Origin: Amanita rubescens | Taxonomy: Eukaryota > Basidiomycota > Agaricomycetes > Agaricales > Amanitaceae | Direction of reading: 5' to 3' | DNA length: 51,357 bases | Assembly: GCA_015039365.1 (NCBI GenBank) | Contig: WION01000376.1 | Location: forward strand, 1 to 51,357 | Part shown: positions 1 through 10,038 of the stretch, piece by piece | Layout: each line of letters begins with the position of its first letter | Numbering within the stretch: position 1 is the first letter of the stretch | Translations under genes and position numbers: made by a program | Notes under the pieces: model-generated | What the model was told of the DNA's origin: nothing | What the model saw: only the letters and a program-made list of their open reading frames with translations | Databases searched by the model: none

Positions 1-460
1 GTCAAGAAATATAAACGTGTATCTGACTTGTTCTGGAAGGTAATAGTATGTGTTTCCGCACGGATAACAGCAGCGAAAGCGAGAGCAGAGAGCACGGTGG
101 AGATAAGAGGCCTGTACATGTTTGAAGCTGAGAAGTCAACTGTCTCTACTGGCTTTTGCACGCTGGATTTTATACCCGGCGAGTGCACCTTTTCTTACCA
201 AGATGGAGTAATGGCTGCAACGGATCTCGGGTTGAATGGACTGCCGTGCTTGCGCGGTCGTAAAGGTATCGTGACAGTTTAGATGCGATATGAAAGGAGT
301 GATCAAGCGGCACCTTTTATTTCGGCAGCCATCTTCTACTTGCTGTATTATACAATAAGGAGGCGCACGAATATCGTGAAGACGTGCCGCTGCATATCGG
401 ATGGCACGATACGCCGCACAAACTTCCGTTTCGATGGCCCTCGTTGTTATCAAACGATCC

Positions 461-675
461 CACAGCTCAACAAAGATACTCACGGACAAGTGCCATGAAG
501 GCGCTGTGGAGAGGCGATCTTCTAGACTTCAAAATGGTAATCAGACCGCACTGTCCGGCACCGACCAGCGTTCCATTTCGGGAGCCTTCTTGTATTATTA
601 GACAACTCTGCAACTCAACAAGGAGACTCACGAATGTCATGGACAAGTACGGATAGAGGTGCTGTAGAGATGGCT
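461..675. repeat. Imperfect direct repeat, two ~60-bp units
   Basis: Segments 461-517 and 608-675 share the order 'actcaacaa..ga.actcac' then 'gacaagt' then 'g.gctgt.gaga', with substitutions and small indels. They look like an old local duplication. No open frame is preserved across them. Confidence 0.45.
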
Positions 676-808
676 TGGCATACCAAGCAAGTGATGGTGA
701 CGGATAAATAAAGGTAGGCCTGAGATTGAATTGGAGTCACGTCAATTAGGCACACTGGCATGCAGTAGTCCCTAGTGACGTCATTGGAAACAGCGCAAGT
801 ACAGCTAG

Positions 809-911
809 GAATACGTTGCATCGGTCACGGCGCATACATTAGTTGCAGTGCATACACCCATGAATACGTTGCATCGGTCACGGACATTGGCTGCAGCGCA
901 TACACCCAGGA
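809..911. repeat. Tandem duplication of a ~52-bp unit
   Basis: Unit 809-861 and unit 862-911 both start with 'gaatacgttgcatcggtcac' and both end with 'gcatacaccca'. The second unit is 3 bp shorter. This is a simple recent tandem duplication upstream of the broken gene at 1071. Confidence 0.8.
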
Positions 912-1070
912 CGCATACAGCGCATAGTAAAGGGCAGAGTGGTCTGTGCGTGGGAAAATATTAGATGATGACAAGTTTCGGTATTGGCAGAGTCATCGAC
1001 ACTCTGCAGCCGAAAATCAAAGGGCAGCGCACTGACCATTTCCAATCTCACGTCGATCACAACAGCGCCC

Positions 1071-4000
1071 ATGGCCTCCTCGTCGTCGTCGACGCCGACA
1101 GCGCCCACGAAGCTCGCTCAAATCCACCTGCACCGTCGTGTACAAGGGCAAATTCACAAGGTCGTGGCCTCAGCTCCCGGATGAGCTTGTCAGGTTTGTC
1201 ACCCGCTTACCTACGCCAGCAGACGCGTTACTGGTTGCTGATTTCCACGTAATCCCAGACATATCGCGACCTTTTATCTCTGGGACGCTTCCGTGACCAG
1301 CTATTGCCCACCGGTATGGGACACGCGCGAACTTTGGCAACACCGCATGCTTTATGCGTCCGTACGCGACGCCATTTCACCTCGAGAAGGAATCTCATGT
1401 CCATCTGCCCGCAGTGGTCCAAAGCACGTAAGTTTATTCATCCCTTCCTTGCCAAATAATAAGCGACCATCATAACTCGATCACCACGCTACTTTTGCTG
1501 CGCCCCTTTGAGCGTCTATATCACTTCTCATTCCTAATCACAAATTTAATCTTTACCGAATCTGATTTCTATCTTTGTCAGTGGAAACGCATCTTTTTTG
1601 GCATCACGCAATCGCCCCTAGTTGATCCTCTTGATTGTCTCGCCCATAATGCTATCATCCAACCCTCCAAGCCTCACCTTCCAAGCGACACCAGCCCCTC
1701 GTCCACGGCCGACACCCATATTCAAGACAACCCATCCGTCTCACCCCCTACTGTCACTACCGCAACATCCTCACCTATAGCTGTCTCGTCTGTCGTATCA
1801 ACCAACCCAACTCCTCTGTCGGCCTTACCCTCGCCCAAACGACTTATCCCTTCCCCCCTTCTTGGTTCCATCGCGCTATGTCGCGAACATGACCGTCGAC
1901 GAATCTCATTCTGTGGCATATGCATGCGCGAAGCTCCTCTCTTCGAAGGAAATGCTATCCCGCCATCGTATGCTATCGCTGGCCTCAATCCCAATACGGC
2001 ACTTGCTGCCCAAGCATATAACGCGATGTCTCTAGAATCTATTGTATCTTGCTTAGAAAACGAGGACGACGACACGTGGCCCGGGGTAGCTGCGACGTGT
2101 CGGTTCTGCCGACGGGAGTGGCTTTGGCGAAAGGTTGCTGGCAATTCACGTGACAGAGAAGCCATTGGTGGAAGTAAGCTGGCTAGCGAAGACTGGGAGA
2201 CGCGGCAATGCGTAGAGGGTTTCATCGACCTGGCTGAAGGCTCGATTAACGACGTGATCGGTCTCGCGAGAGAAAAGTGGTGGCTAAGGAAACATACTAG
2301 ATTGGGAGATATGATGCTGCAAGCGTTGGCTGCTGCTAGATTCACCAGTGCGAATGCAGCAGTTGCTGCAGCTGGTGGACGGCGTGGCGGTGTAGGGGAA
2401 GACCGCGTGTACGCTGCAGAGCTCGAAGAAGAAGAGGAGGAGGAGGAGGAAGACGACTGAAGAGGACCCGGAATTGATGCAGCTGACAGAGGAGGGCGGA
2501 GTGCGCGACCTAGCACTCGGAGATTGGGCGAGATCGAGGATTTTAGATGGTTACTGGATCAGCCCAGCTGATCTCTGGTATCACAACGTCGTTCCGGGAA
2601 AGCCTTTGACCGTCTCAGCTGTACATCCATGTCCATTGGGCACGAGAAGATCTTGGACTGGATGCAAGTGATGCCGCGGAGGAGCACCTCGCCCGTCGAC
2701 TTTTAACGCCGAAATGCCACCCTCATTTACGCTGTGCGAGCAAGCGTACATCTCTCATCAGAGACAGATGCGTGTCGTGCTACTGCCTCCTATGAAGAAC
2801 GTTGTGCGCCGGTTGGTGATTGAATGTCTTGAGGATGGCAAGACTTCTTCCAAGGGCGATTGTACGTGGGGAGGGACCTCAGACGATCCGGCGATGAGAG
2901 CGTCGAAGATGAACCTCGAAGAAGTTTTGAGGATACTACGAGAGGAGGAAGGGGTCTGGTTTGATGGTGTTGACTGGGCTGAACGAAGAAGGAATAACGC
3001 TCGGGATCGTATGGCCATCGAGGACAAAGACCGAAAAACATGTGAAATGTCAACGAATAGTCCGACGAGTACGACGGGGAGTAGCAGCACAAGTGACAGC
3101 AAAAGTGGCGCGTCTTCGAGTGCAACGAGCCCCGTCCTGTCGACGTCCACGTTGCAAACGACCCCTTCACCATCTCCTATTTCGTCATCATCTCCATCTT
3201 TGGATGTCACTCCTCGGGAAGGGGACGATTGCCTCGAAGAGTCTGTATCGCCCATAAGCGACTCTAGCGTTCCCGTGCAGAAGGCGAAGCCAGTGGCCTC
3301 CTCCCCTCCCTCCTCGACCTTCGACGCAATTAATCACTATTGCTATTTCCCCTATCCTGAACCCACCTAGACTGTTGAGGCCTATACCGTATGTGCCCGT
3401 GACGTTGGCACATTTACCAAGTTACAGTCTTGAAGCGTTTCGTGCGGTGAGTGAAGGTTTCGCCTTTGTTGTATGGGTGCATGTAATATATATATGCGTG
3501 CGTGCGTGCATGCTGCATGCATCGCGATGGATCTGCTGCGCATATCATATGGAGGGTCGTATGTGCCTGGCTTTTGGCGCGCGACGCTTGTTCGGCACCT
3601 TTAACGTACGATCAGGAACTCATCACGGTTTATCCACAGGTTTGGCGTGAAGCATGTGCACCATTGTATCATTGTCGTTGCAAGATATGTGAGCGCGCGA
3701 TGGCCAAGGCCAACGCTGACGCTGCTGCTGCTAATGCACAGACTAACGGAAGTGTACCTGTCTCACAGGCACAAGATGTGCGGTCAAGTCCGCAAGTACC
3801 TAATCAGGGGCTAAAAAAGCCCGTCGAGATTAGGCTCGATGACGCAACCGAGGCTGATGGAGAAGGAGAAGAGGAGGTTGAGCATGTGCGAGAGGGCGAA
3901 GAAGAGGAAGTCGAGTACGAGCAAGAGTATGAAGAGGAGGAAGAGGAAGATCTCGAGGTCAGCTCGACGTTTGGGGAGTACGGAGGAGAGAGAGGGAGCT

Positions 4001-4536
4001 ATTCCCCCTCTTCTTTCTCTCGCGTTGCTACGCCGGAGATTGTGCTAGATGGGGAAGACGACCCTGAGAATGACCCACTGGAAGGCCATTTTCAGAAACG
4101 ACGATCAAAGGCAGAGTCAAACTCTGACGATGAGTTTGAGCCGTTGCCGCCAGCACGGCGGTCTCGGAAACGTTCATGTGACGAGCTAGAAGAAGATGTA
4201 CAGGAGCTGCGAAGAAAAAAGGAGGGAACGCCTCCCAAGAGGGCAAGGAAAGGTGATGGGACGATGGATCCTCGGCCCGCTGCTACGCTGGCTGTTGGCG
4301 GACGGACCAATCGGATGAGGAAGCGCAACTCGGAAGAGCTGAGGGACGACGACGACGACGACACTCGAGGTGAGTCCACGATACGGACCAACGCGGCTAG
4401 AAGAGGAAGGGGGAATACAAGTTCGGATGAACGGAGCGGGGATACCACGAGCCCACACAAAAGGCTGAAAATGGGTGACGCGGGCCGTGATCATCGTGGT
4501 CGTGATGGAGGCGGGAAGTCGCGTGTACTGCGTTGA
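1071..4536 (+). pseudogene. Conserved F-box-like / Cys-motif nuclear protein, broken by about eight frame changes
   Basis: Protein-like sequence runs from ATG 1071 to TGA 4534-4536 but jumps between all three frames. Visible parts in order: an F-box-like start (WPQLPDELVR, frame 1, about 1156-1185), RELWQHRMLYASVRDA (frame 0), LMSICPQWSKA (frame 2), Cys motifs CGICMRE and CRFCRREW (about 1915-2120), ARSRILDGYWI, LPPMKNVVRRLVIEC, YVPVTLAHLPSY, then VWREACAPLYHCRCKICERA and a long acidic then basic tail with bipartite-NLS-like KR clusters. Two introns are clear: 1428-1581 (GTAAGT...CAG) and 3447-3639 (GTGAGT...CAG, with a TATA/GTGC simple repeat). Frame changes lie near 1100, 1285, 1385, 1618, 2445 (in the GAA/GAG run), 2636, 2716 and 3360. 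The motifs resemble a basidiomycete protein of unknown function. Either the gene is decaying or this stretch is poorly sequenced; the clean genes elsewhere favour decay. Confidence 0.7.
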
Positions 4537-5330
4537 TCAAGGGCACGTTGGTTCCGACGTTGTTTTCGGTATCATGGTCGCTATGGTAATGGCGGTCTTC
4601 GATAAGTTATCGGGAGAGCTGGTCGCATCTCATCCTGCACCACGAAGAGGAGGCACAGGCGTGCTGTTCTATTATTTCTGCCCCCCAATTTCCTTTTTTT
4701 TTTGACTTGTATGACTAGCGGGTTCTTTTCTTTTCTTTTTTTGTTATAAAAAGATGATTGTATTTGGACAACTTGTTTCCGTTAGACCGGTTTGCATACT
4801 TAACTTCCACTTGTGGTTGTCGGTGATGCGATGTCGTGCCTCACCTTTTGATGTGGAGAAATTGCTATTGGGCCCTACTTTCCTGTATATTACCCTTTGT
4901 ATATTTAATAACATACATCACCGTACGCAACTTACTCCTTGCTGATGATCCCAATCTCTACGGCGCCGCGAACGACGGTATAATAGAATATCCTTATGAT
5001 TCAATCCTATGCTGGCTGCGCGGCCTCGAACGAAAAAATCGCGTTCCATGGCATATGATTGCCCCATACCACTGATTGCATTTTTCGATTGGCAGGAGTT
5101 GGCGGTCACAGTACGGGAGTATCTTGGAGAAGACATCTTGCGAACGAAAGCAAGTACACAACATCGCCGGGGCATGGTCCTGGGGAGGGACTACACCTGG
5201 TGTCACTGTCAGTGAATAGTGGCAATGGGCCTTTTAGGTATGTGGAAGCAGGGATAACGCACTGAGGCAATGATGTGTGATGCTGATAAATAAAAAATAA
5301 ATATTGAGACCCGTAGGTCTACCACTCCGG
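4537..5330. other. Intergenic stretch, no gene recognised
   Basis: Contains the presumptive 3' region of the preceding broken gene, with T-rich runs at 4690-4745, followed by unremarkable sequence. Short frames around 4836-5265 show no motif I can name. Confidence 0.4.
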
Positions 5331-5358
5331 AAAAGCGTGTCATCCTTGTGCAGGGGCC

Positions 5359-5389
<31 letters not shown>

Positions 5390-5413
5390 TTCGTATGTCA
5401 CCCCGAAGGGGAC
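5331..5413 (-). ncRNA. U6: U6 spliceosomal snRNA
   Basis: The minus strand starts with GTCCCCTTCGGGG (5' stem-loop) at 5413. It then carries the invariant core: AATTGGAACGATACAGAGAA (ACAGAGA box that pairs with the 5' splice site), GATTAGCATGGCCCCTGC (AGC catalytic triad) and AAGGATGACACGC (U4/U6 stem and telestem region). The RNA catalyses splicing in the nucleus. Right after GACACGC lies TTTT (5331-5334), a Pol III terminator, so the RNA would be about 83 nt with almost no 3' tail. Sequence beyond does not resemble the usual U6 3' stem. This is either a compact functional gene or a copy truncated at the 3' end. Confidence 0.88.
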
Positions 5414-5765
5414 AATAGATAATGTGTACAAATGAAGACCTGAGGTAAAGTTTTGTATTTTTCCCAGCCTGCGGGGTGACTTCCCACGGCGTTTCCTCAT
5501 CTGCCACGGAAACTTTGCCGAACGACTGACTGACAGATGAGCCACAGAATATGGCGGATAAAGGATTATCATAGACGCGGTCGATTTCATTTGCGCCATT
5601 CATCTACATCCACTATAAGAGCTAGGGTGGATAGGAAATGGGGAGTGCGTTTTGTTGTGGGGAAAGTTGTCTGTCCCCGTTTAGGGTATCAAACATCACT
5701 TATCCATTGCCATTCAACAAAGGACGTACTACAAACTCGAAACCAACCATATATTAATCTACACT

Positions 5766-7918
5766 TTAGCATGTCAATTCCATTAACATCGACATATCAT
5801 GTTCTGCTAGGACGGGCTCGTTATCAACAGCTCCCTCTGGACGATACACATCTTCTCGGTTGACATTCATCGGATTCTTAGTCTCGCCAATCTTCCCTGC
5901 CCAATCGAAATCCACTAGCATCGCTGGAAGATCCGGGTCATTTTTTTTGATCATAACATTCACATTACGAACATCGCCATGCACGTATCCGTGCTGATGC
6001 ATTTGTACGAGAATTCCCTTAAGGTGTTTTTTGACAGCCTCCACGCGATCTGGAGCTAAAGAGGACCCAAAGAGGTCAACGTAGTCATTCAGGTCCTCCA
6101 TGATGACCATGTTCCATCCGCCAGACAACTCCTGGAAGGCAAGAAGCTTGGGAGCCCAATTGTTCGTTGCGCAGAACTCATGAACCTTGTCGGAATAACG
6201 TCGAACAAACTTGATGCAAATTTTTTCGCGCGTATCACTGATTTCGCCACGGAATATCAATTTTCCAGACTTCACTAAGGAATGATAGATAAAGTTGCGC
6301 GATTTCGGCTCCTCCAAGGTGCCAGATGTGAAAGAGACAGGGTATGGAAAAATGTCGCGGACGGATGGATGAACACCATCAACCGTCGACGTCTGACGAT
6401 AGAGCAGTTCATTGTAATGTTCTTCGAGGGATCGAACGGCCGAAGAAAAAGCATTGATATGGCGAGCCGTCATTTCCCGGAGTTTCAGATCAGTAGAGTG
6501 GAAATGCAACGGAATTGCCGGTGTAAGGACCTGGACATTGGGGCAACCGTTCCACACAGCACCTGAGAAGGAGAGATATGGACCTAGCGTTCTGTTAGTT
6601 TACTGCTGGCATATAGTTGAGAGACGCACCAGCACAGATAAGGATCAGAGCGGGCAGAATTGACGATGGCAAGGTGGGCGCGACTTCTCGTGTTTGCTCA
6701 AGATAATAAAGTATGGCTTGTAAGAAGGGATCGACATTATTCGTTCCATCGTTCTTGATCTCCCCGGCGATAAGGAGGAATCTGTTGCCCTTGATAAGTG
6801 CCGCGTCCATTTCATATGCAGTTCCAGAAATTCTGATCGTCTGAAGTTCAATACCGAGATCCGAAAAGAGCAGTTTGAGCTCCTTTGCTCGTGCCTTTTC
6901 ATCGGGATAAAATTTGGACATGGACTCGGCAAGTTTAAGCGTAAACTGATTAATCTGACGACTCGGTTGAGAGTGTTCGCAGTCGTCAACAAATTTAGCG
7001 AAGATTGGATGCAAAAGGGTCAGGGGTATAGGGGGAGACGTTCCCGGGGGCCGACTGCACAAAATTTTTGCATTGGTTGTCTGCTTCCCTGCGAAGATTT
7101 TGGGTTGACTGCCGCTAGGTGGCGCTTCAGCACGGCGGTCTTCGAGGAAGTGGTACCGACGTGACGATTCAGACATTGGAGCTTCTGCTACTGCGCGAAC
7201 ACCTCCCGGTTCTTGTGAAGACAGATAAATAAGTCGATTTTAGACGTTGAAAAAATAAAATACATACCGCTGAACCTGGGTTTGACAATAACATGGACGT
7301 ATTTGTGATTTGGAACTTTATCAAACACCTCGAACAATTTCTGCGGCTTCGCAAGCTCTTGATTTTCGGCAGTAGCAATACGCGATGACAAGTCCGCATC
7401 GATTTGATAGATGTCTTCAAGATCATGTATTGCCCTGGAGGGACATTAAGGGCAAGGATCGCCTCTAAAAGTGCTTGGACATTCTCCCTGTACGTAATTC
7501 TTACACGAGAAGGATGAGGAGAGATACCGGGGAAGACGTAGTTTACGTTGATAAATGCAGGTCCTATACGGAAGGATGTCATTAATCCGCTTTTGAGGAC
7601 ACTGTGTTACGCACGAATAATGAGGTGAAGATGGTCTGGTGCAAGATCGGCAGGCGCTATGATGGCGGACAATTTCCTTGTGGCCCTCCAGGTGTTCGCA
7701 GTCTGAGTGAAGGTAAAATTCCGAAGCTTGTCATTGATCTCTTCATCGTCCATTGACATAGAAACCTTCTCAAACTTCACGATCTGTCCGGGAATGAGCA
7801 GATCATGGTTCGACGCGATCTTTGTTCGAAGGCTGGCGACAGTATCAGAGCTGTCAATTTCAATGGATTGAACATATTCGACATTCGGTTCATCTAGAAT
7901 GAGATAATTGATACGCAT
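5766..7918 (-). CDS. Crinkler-type protein: two ubiquitin-like headers, nuclease-like domain and C-terminal protein kinase
   Basis: Exons 7615-7918, 7268-7563, 6630-7190 and 5766-6562. Introns of 51 (GTGCGT), 77 (GTATGT) and 67 nt (GTGCGT). ATG 7918 is the first in-frame ATG. Exon 1 is a Crinkler-type ubiquitin-like header ending HLHLII. Exon 2 reads as a second header ending KYVHVIV. Exon 3 has a YEMDAALI...AGEIKN pattern, like a PD-(D/E)XK nuclease core. Exon 4 is a kinase: KICIKFVRRY (Lys), VIMEDLNDY (hinge), HGDVRNVNVM (catalytic loop) and LVDFDWAG (metal-binding DFD). The family was described in oomycetes and fungi as effectors or intracellular conflict proteins with REase-kinase tails. 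One frame change lies in exon 2 near 7425-7435 (PPGQ / DLEDIYQ); allowing one base there, all exons close in phase and give about 652 residues. So the copy is either slightly broken or has a base error. No signal peptide is visible. Confidence 0.82.
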
Positions 7919-8363
7919 AGCGGTTGGGACAAGCACAACTTGAACGTTTGAACAATTATTGTTGATGCCACCCTAGCAACGTGTCAGCCTTGAACTTAAC
8001 ACGTGCCGCCGCGGTTCCTCAACACGTTTATATCACCGCGCAAGACAAGCCCAGCGCACTATAGGATTACCATGATGTTCCTACGGGAAGGAAGATGAAA
8101 CTGATTACTAATACTACGAAGCAGGCAGTCAGAGCTTTTCACAATCAAAAGTGTCGCATATCGCGCTTCCCAAGGCCACACCTCCATGCCACCTAGTGGC
8201 CAATTTATTCCCTCCGAAGCGTGTAAACCACTTGATGAAAGAGATCAGTTTCTTTCATCGACTTGTTGAGATATAAACAATACACCAGCCTTGACGCTTC
8301 CCGCCCTCTTTCCCCACTCCACACCTCTCGGCCATGGGAGGATAACCAGGACTATGATGTGTA
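7919..8363. promoter_or_regulatory. Presumed intergenic promoter region between divergent genes
   Basis: Lies between the Crinkler start (minus) and a possible small plus-strand gene at 8364. A stretch 'gatataaacaatac' near 8269 could be a TATA element for the plus strand. Nothing else is recognisable. Confidence 0.3.
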
Positions 8364-8614
8364 ATGCAAGCGCAGACTCACAGTACTGATGCGCCTATGA
8401 CGGTGAGTAATGAATATATCATCGTCTCTAATCGACGCGTTTCTAATTGGATATCCAGTTCCGGCTGAACGAGGACCCAATCACCGGGACCGAGCAGACG
8501 CGAGATGTTATCGGTGGGATAAGTGGAGACCATTCAATGGGCATGTATAGACGTTCCAGTGCTTTTTGGGGGATTTTTCTGGGTCCTTATCCATTCGTCA
8601 CACGTATTCCTTGA
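8364..8614 (+). CDS. Small hypothetical two-exon gene
   Basis: Exon 8364-8402 (13 codons from ATG), intron 8403-8458 (56 nt, GTGAGT...ATCCAG with a CTAAT-like branch site), exon 8459-8614 ending TGA. The joined frame encodes 64 residues, including RLNEDPITGTEQTRDVIGG. No family is recognised. The consensus intron is the only strong evidence. Further exons could follow, since a protein-like stretch (GQKDAARGTSWPIETDP) is open at about 8694-8745. Confidence 0.35.
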
Positions 8615-10038
8615 TGTACGTCTTGACTCAAGTGCAGCAGGTTCAATTTGAAAAATATATCCAGTTCACTTGCCGCATTCTTTTTTCAGAGGAAGGTCAA
8701 AAGGATGCTGCCCGCGGAACATCGTGGCCGATTGAAACCGATCCCCTTCAAAAGCATTTGCTCGAACTCGACTCTCCTTCTCGTGTACGGAAAAGGCTGT
8801 CGTAATGGAGGTCGGTTACTGACATAAAGATAGTAGCTAAGAAGTGATGGGGTATTAGCCATTGTAATCTCCGATGCTCGTGTCCGGAAAAGGTTACCGT
8901 CGCGGCTGGTATAAATTTGAACTTGTGTACTGCCAACCACCAATTCTTTCTTTCCTTCTTTCGCTCACCACCTCACACCTCAGAACGTCTATACGCAGAG
9001 GCAAGCGCCAATGAAACGGTATCGTCTTCTTTTCCTTGCTTCCTCTCGCCATTCCTGATTGTTCTTTTTCCAACAGCCCGAAGCTCGCCGTTAAATCTAC
9101 GTTCCCGCTTAGCTCGCCATCCATCAAAATTGTCTCAGACCTTGCCTTGACATCGGGTGGAATGATTTGTTATTAACAAAATGTGCGTCACCGTTTAATC
9201 TATCACTGTCAGAGATTACCACCGGGACCCGTGATATTCTGGTATACTTGCGGCATTACTAAGAGGCTCGGGAGCTGGAACGTTTCTGGGGGTTGGGCGT
9301 TGGGCACGTTCCTCGTATGATGGCGTGAGCTGGCAACCGTCGTTATTTGGTCCCTTTGCATTTCCTTTAGGGAAAGTCTCGGTGGCGCACTCGGCATGAA
9401 ATTTTGTTTTTTTATTTTATTTTTTCAAAATTTTCATGCTGATAAAAACGGTTGTTTTCTTGGCTCTAGATTTGACGACGACACATCGGACCCCAAATTC
9501 TTCGTCAAGGACGCCTAAGAGTAAAGGTGTGCCACCGTTTATTTCATCACTGTCGCTGTCACTGTCAGAGATTGTTTCTGGGACCCGTGATCTTCTGGCA
9601 TACCCGCGACATTACTAGGAGACTCGGGAGCCGGAACGTTTCTGGAGGCTGAACGTTGGGCACGTTCCTCGTCCTAAAGGGTCACCACGATGGCGTGAAC
9701 CGATAATCGTTGTTATTTGGTCCCTTTGCCTTTCCTTTAAGGAACAGTCTCGGTGGCACACTCAGCATTTTATTTATTTATTTTTTTTCAAAACTTTCAT
9801 GCTGATAAAAACGGTTGTTTTCTAGGCTCTGCATCTGATGACGGCTTTGCGTTCTACAGTGGGCCTATGATCGGACATACATAGCGTGGATTTCCGAAGG
9901 ATATGAATATAAATTTACGTACTACCGAAAATTGAGCATCCAAGTCCATTCGAATCAAACGTCCTCCCCATTGTCATGAATCCACCAGCGCCGATACCTG
10001 AACTAGATAGAGGCTGTGGAGGGTAGCAAATAGTGCCT
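8615..10038. other. Gene-poor stretch
   Basis: Holds the tandem duplication at 9181-9844. Otherwise I see only the downstream region of the minus-strand esterase (about 9850-10038) and short frames without recognisable motifs. Confidence 0.4.
9181..9844. repeat. Tandem direct duplication, two ~300-bp units
   Basis: Unit 1 (9181-9482) and unit 2 (9526-9844) align over most of their length. Shared blocks include 'tcagagatt', 'gggacccgtgat', 'gggcacgttcctcgt', 'ttatttggtccctttgc', 'gtctcggtgg' and 'ctgataaaaacggttgtttt'. They differ by scattered substitutions, an insertion of about 16 bp near 9675 and changes in an AT-rich run. No gene is preserved. A 43-bp spacer separates the units. Confidence 0.85.

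Larger units (their letters stand above)
1..1070. other. Gene-poor stretch with short repeats
   Basis: Apart from the two short duplications at 461-675 and 809-911, I recognise no gene here. The open frames are short, overlap on both strands and have no recognisable motif. Confidence 0.5.

Noticed and set aside
1722..2516. Minus-strand open frame of 264 codons with a poly-Ser run
   Set aside because: It is antisense to the GAA/GAG run and Cys-motif exon of the broken plus-strand gene, which has clear protein motifs.
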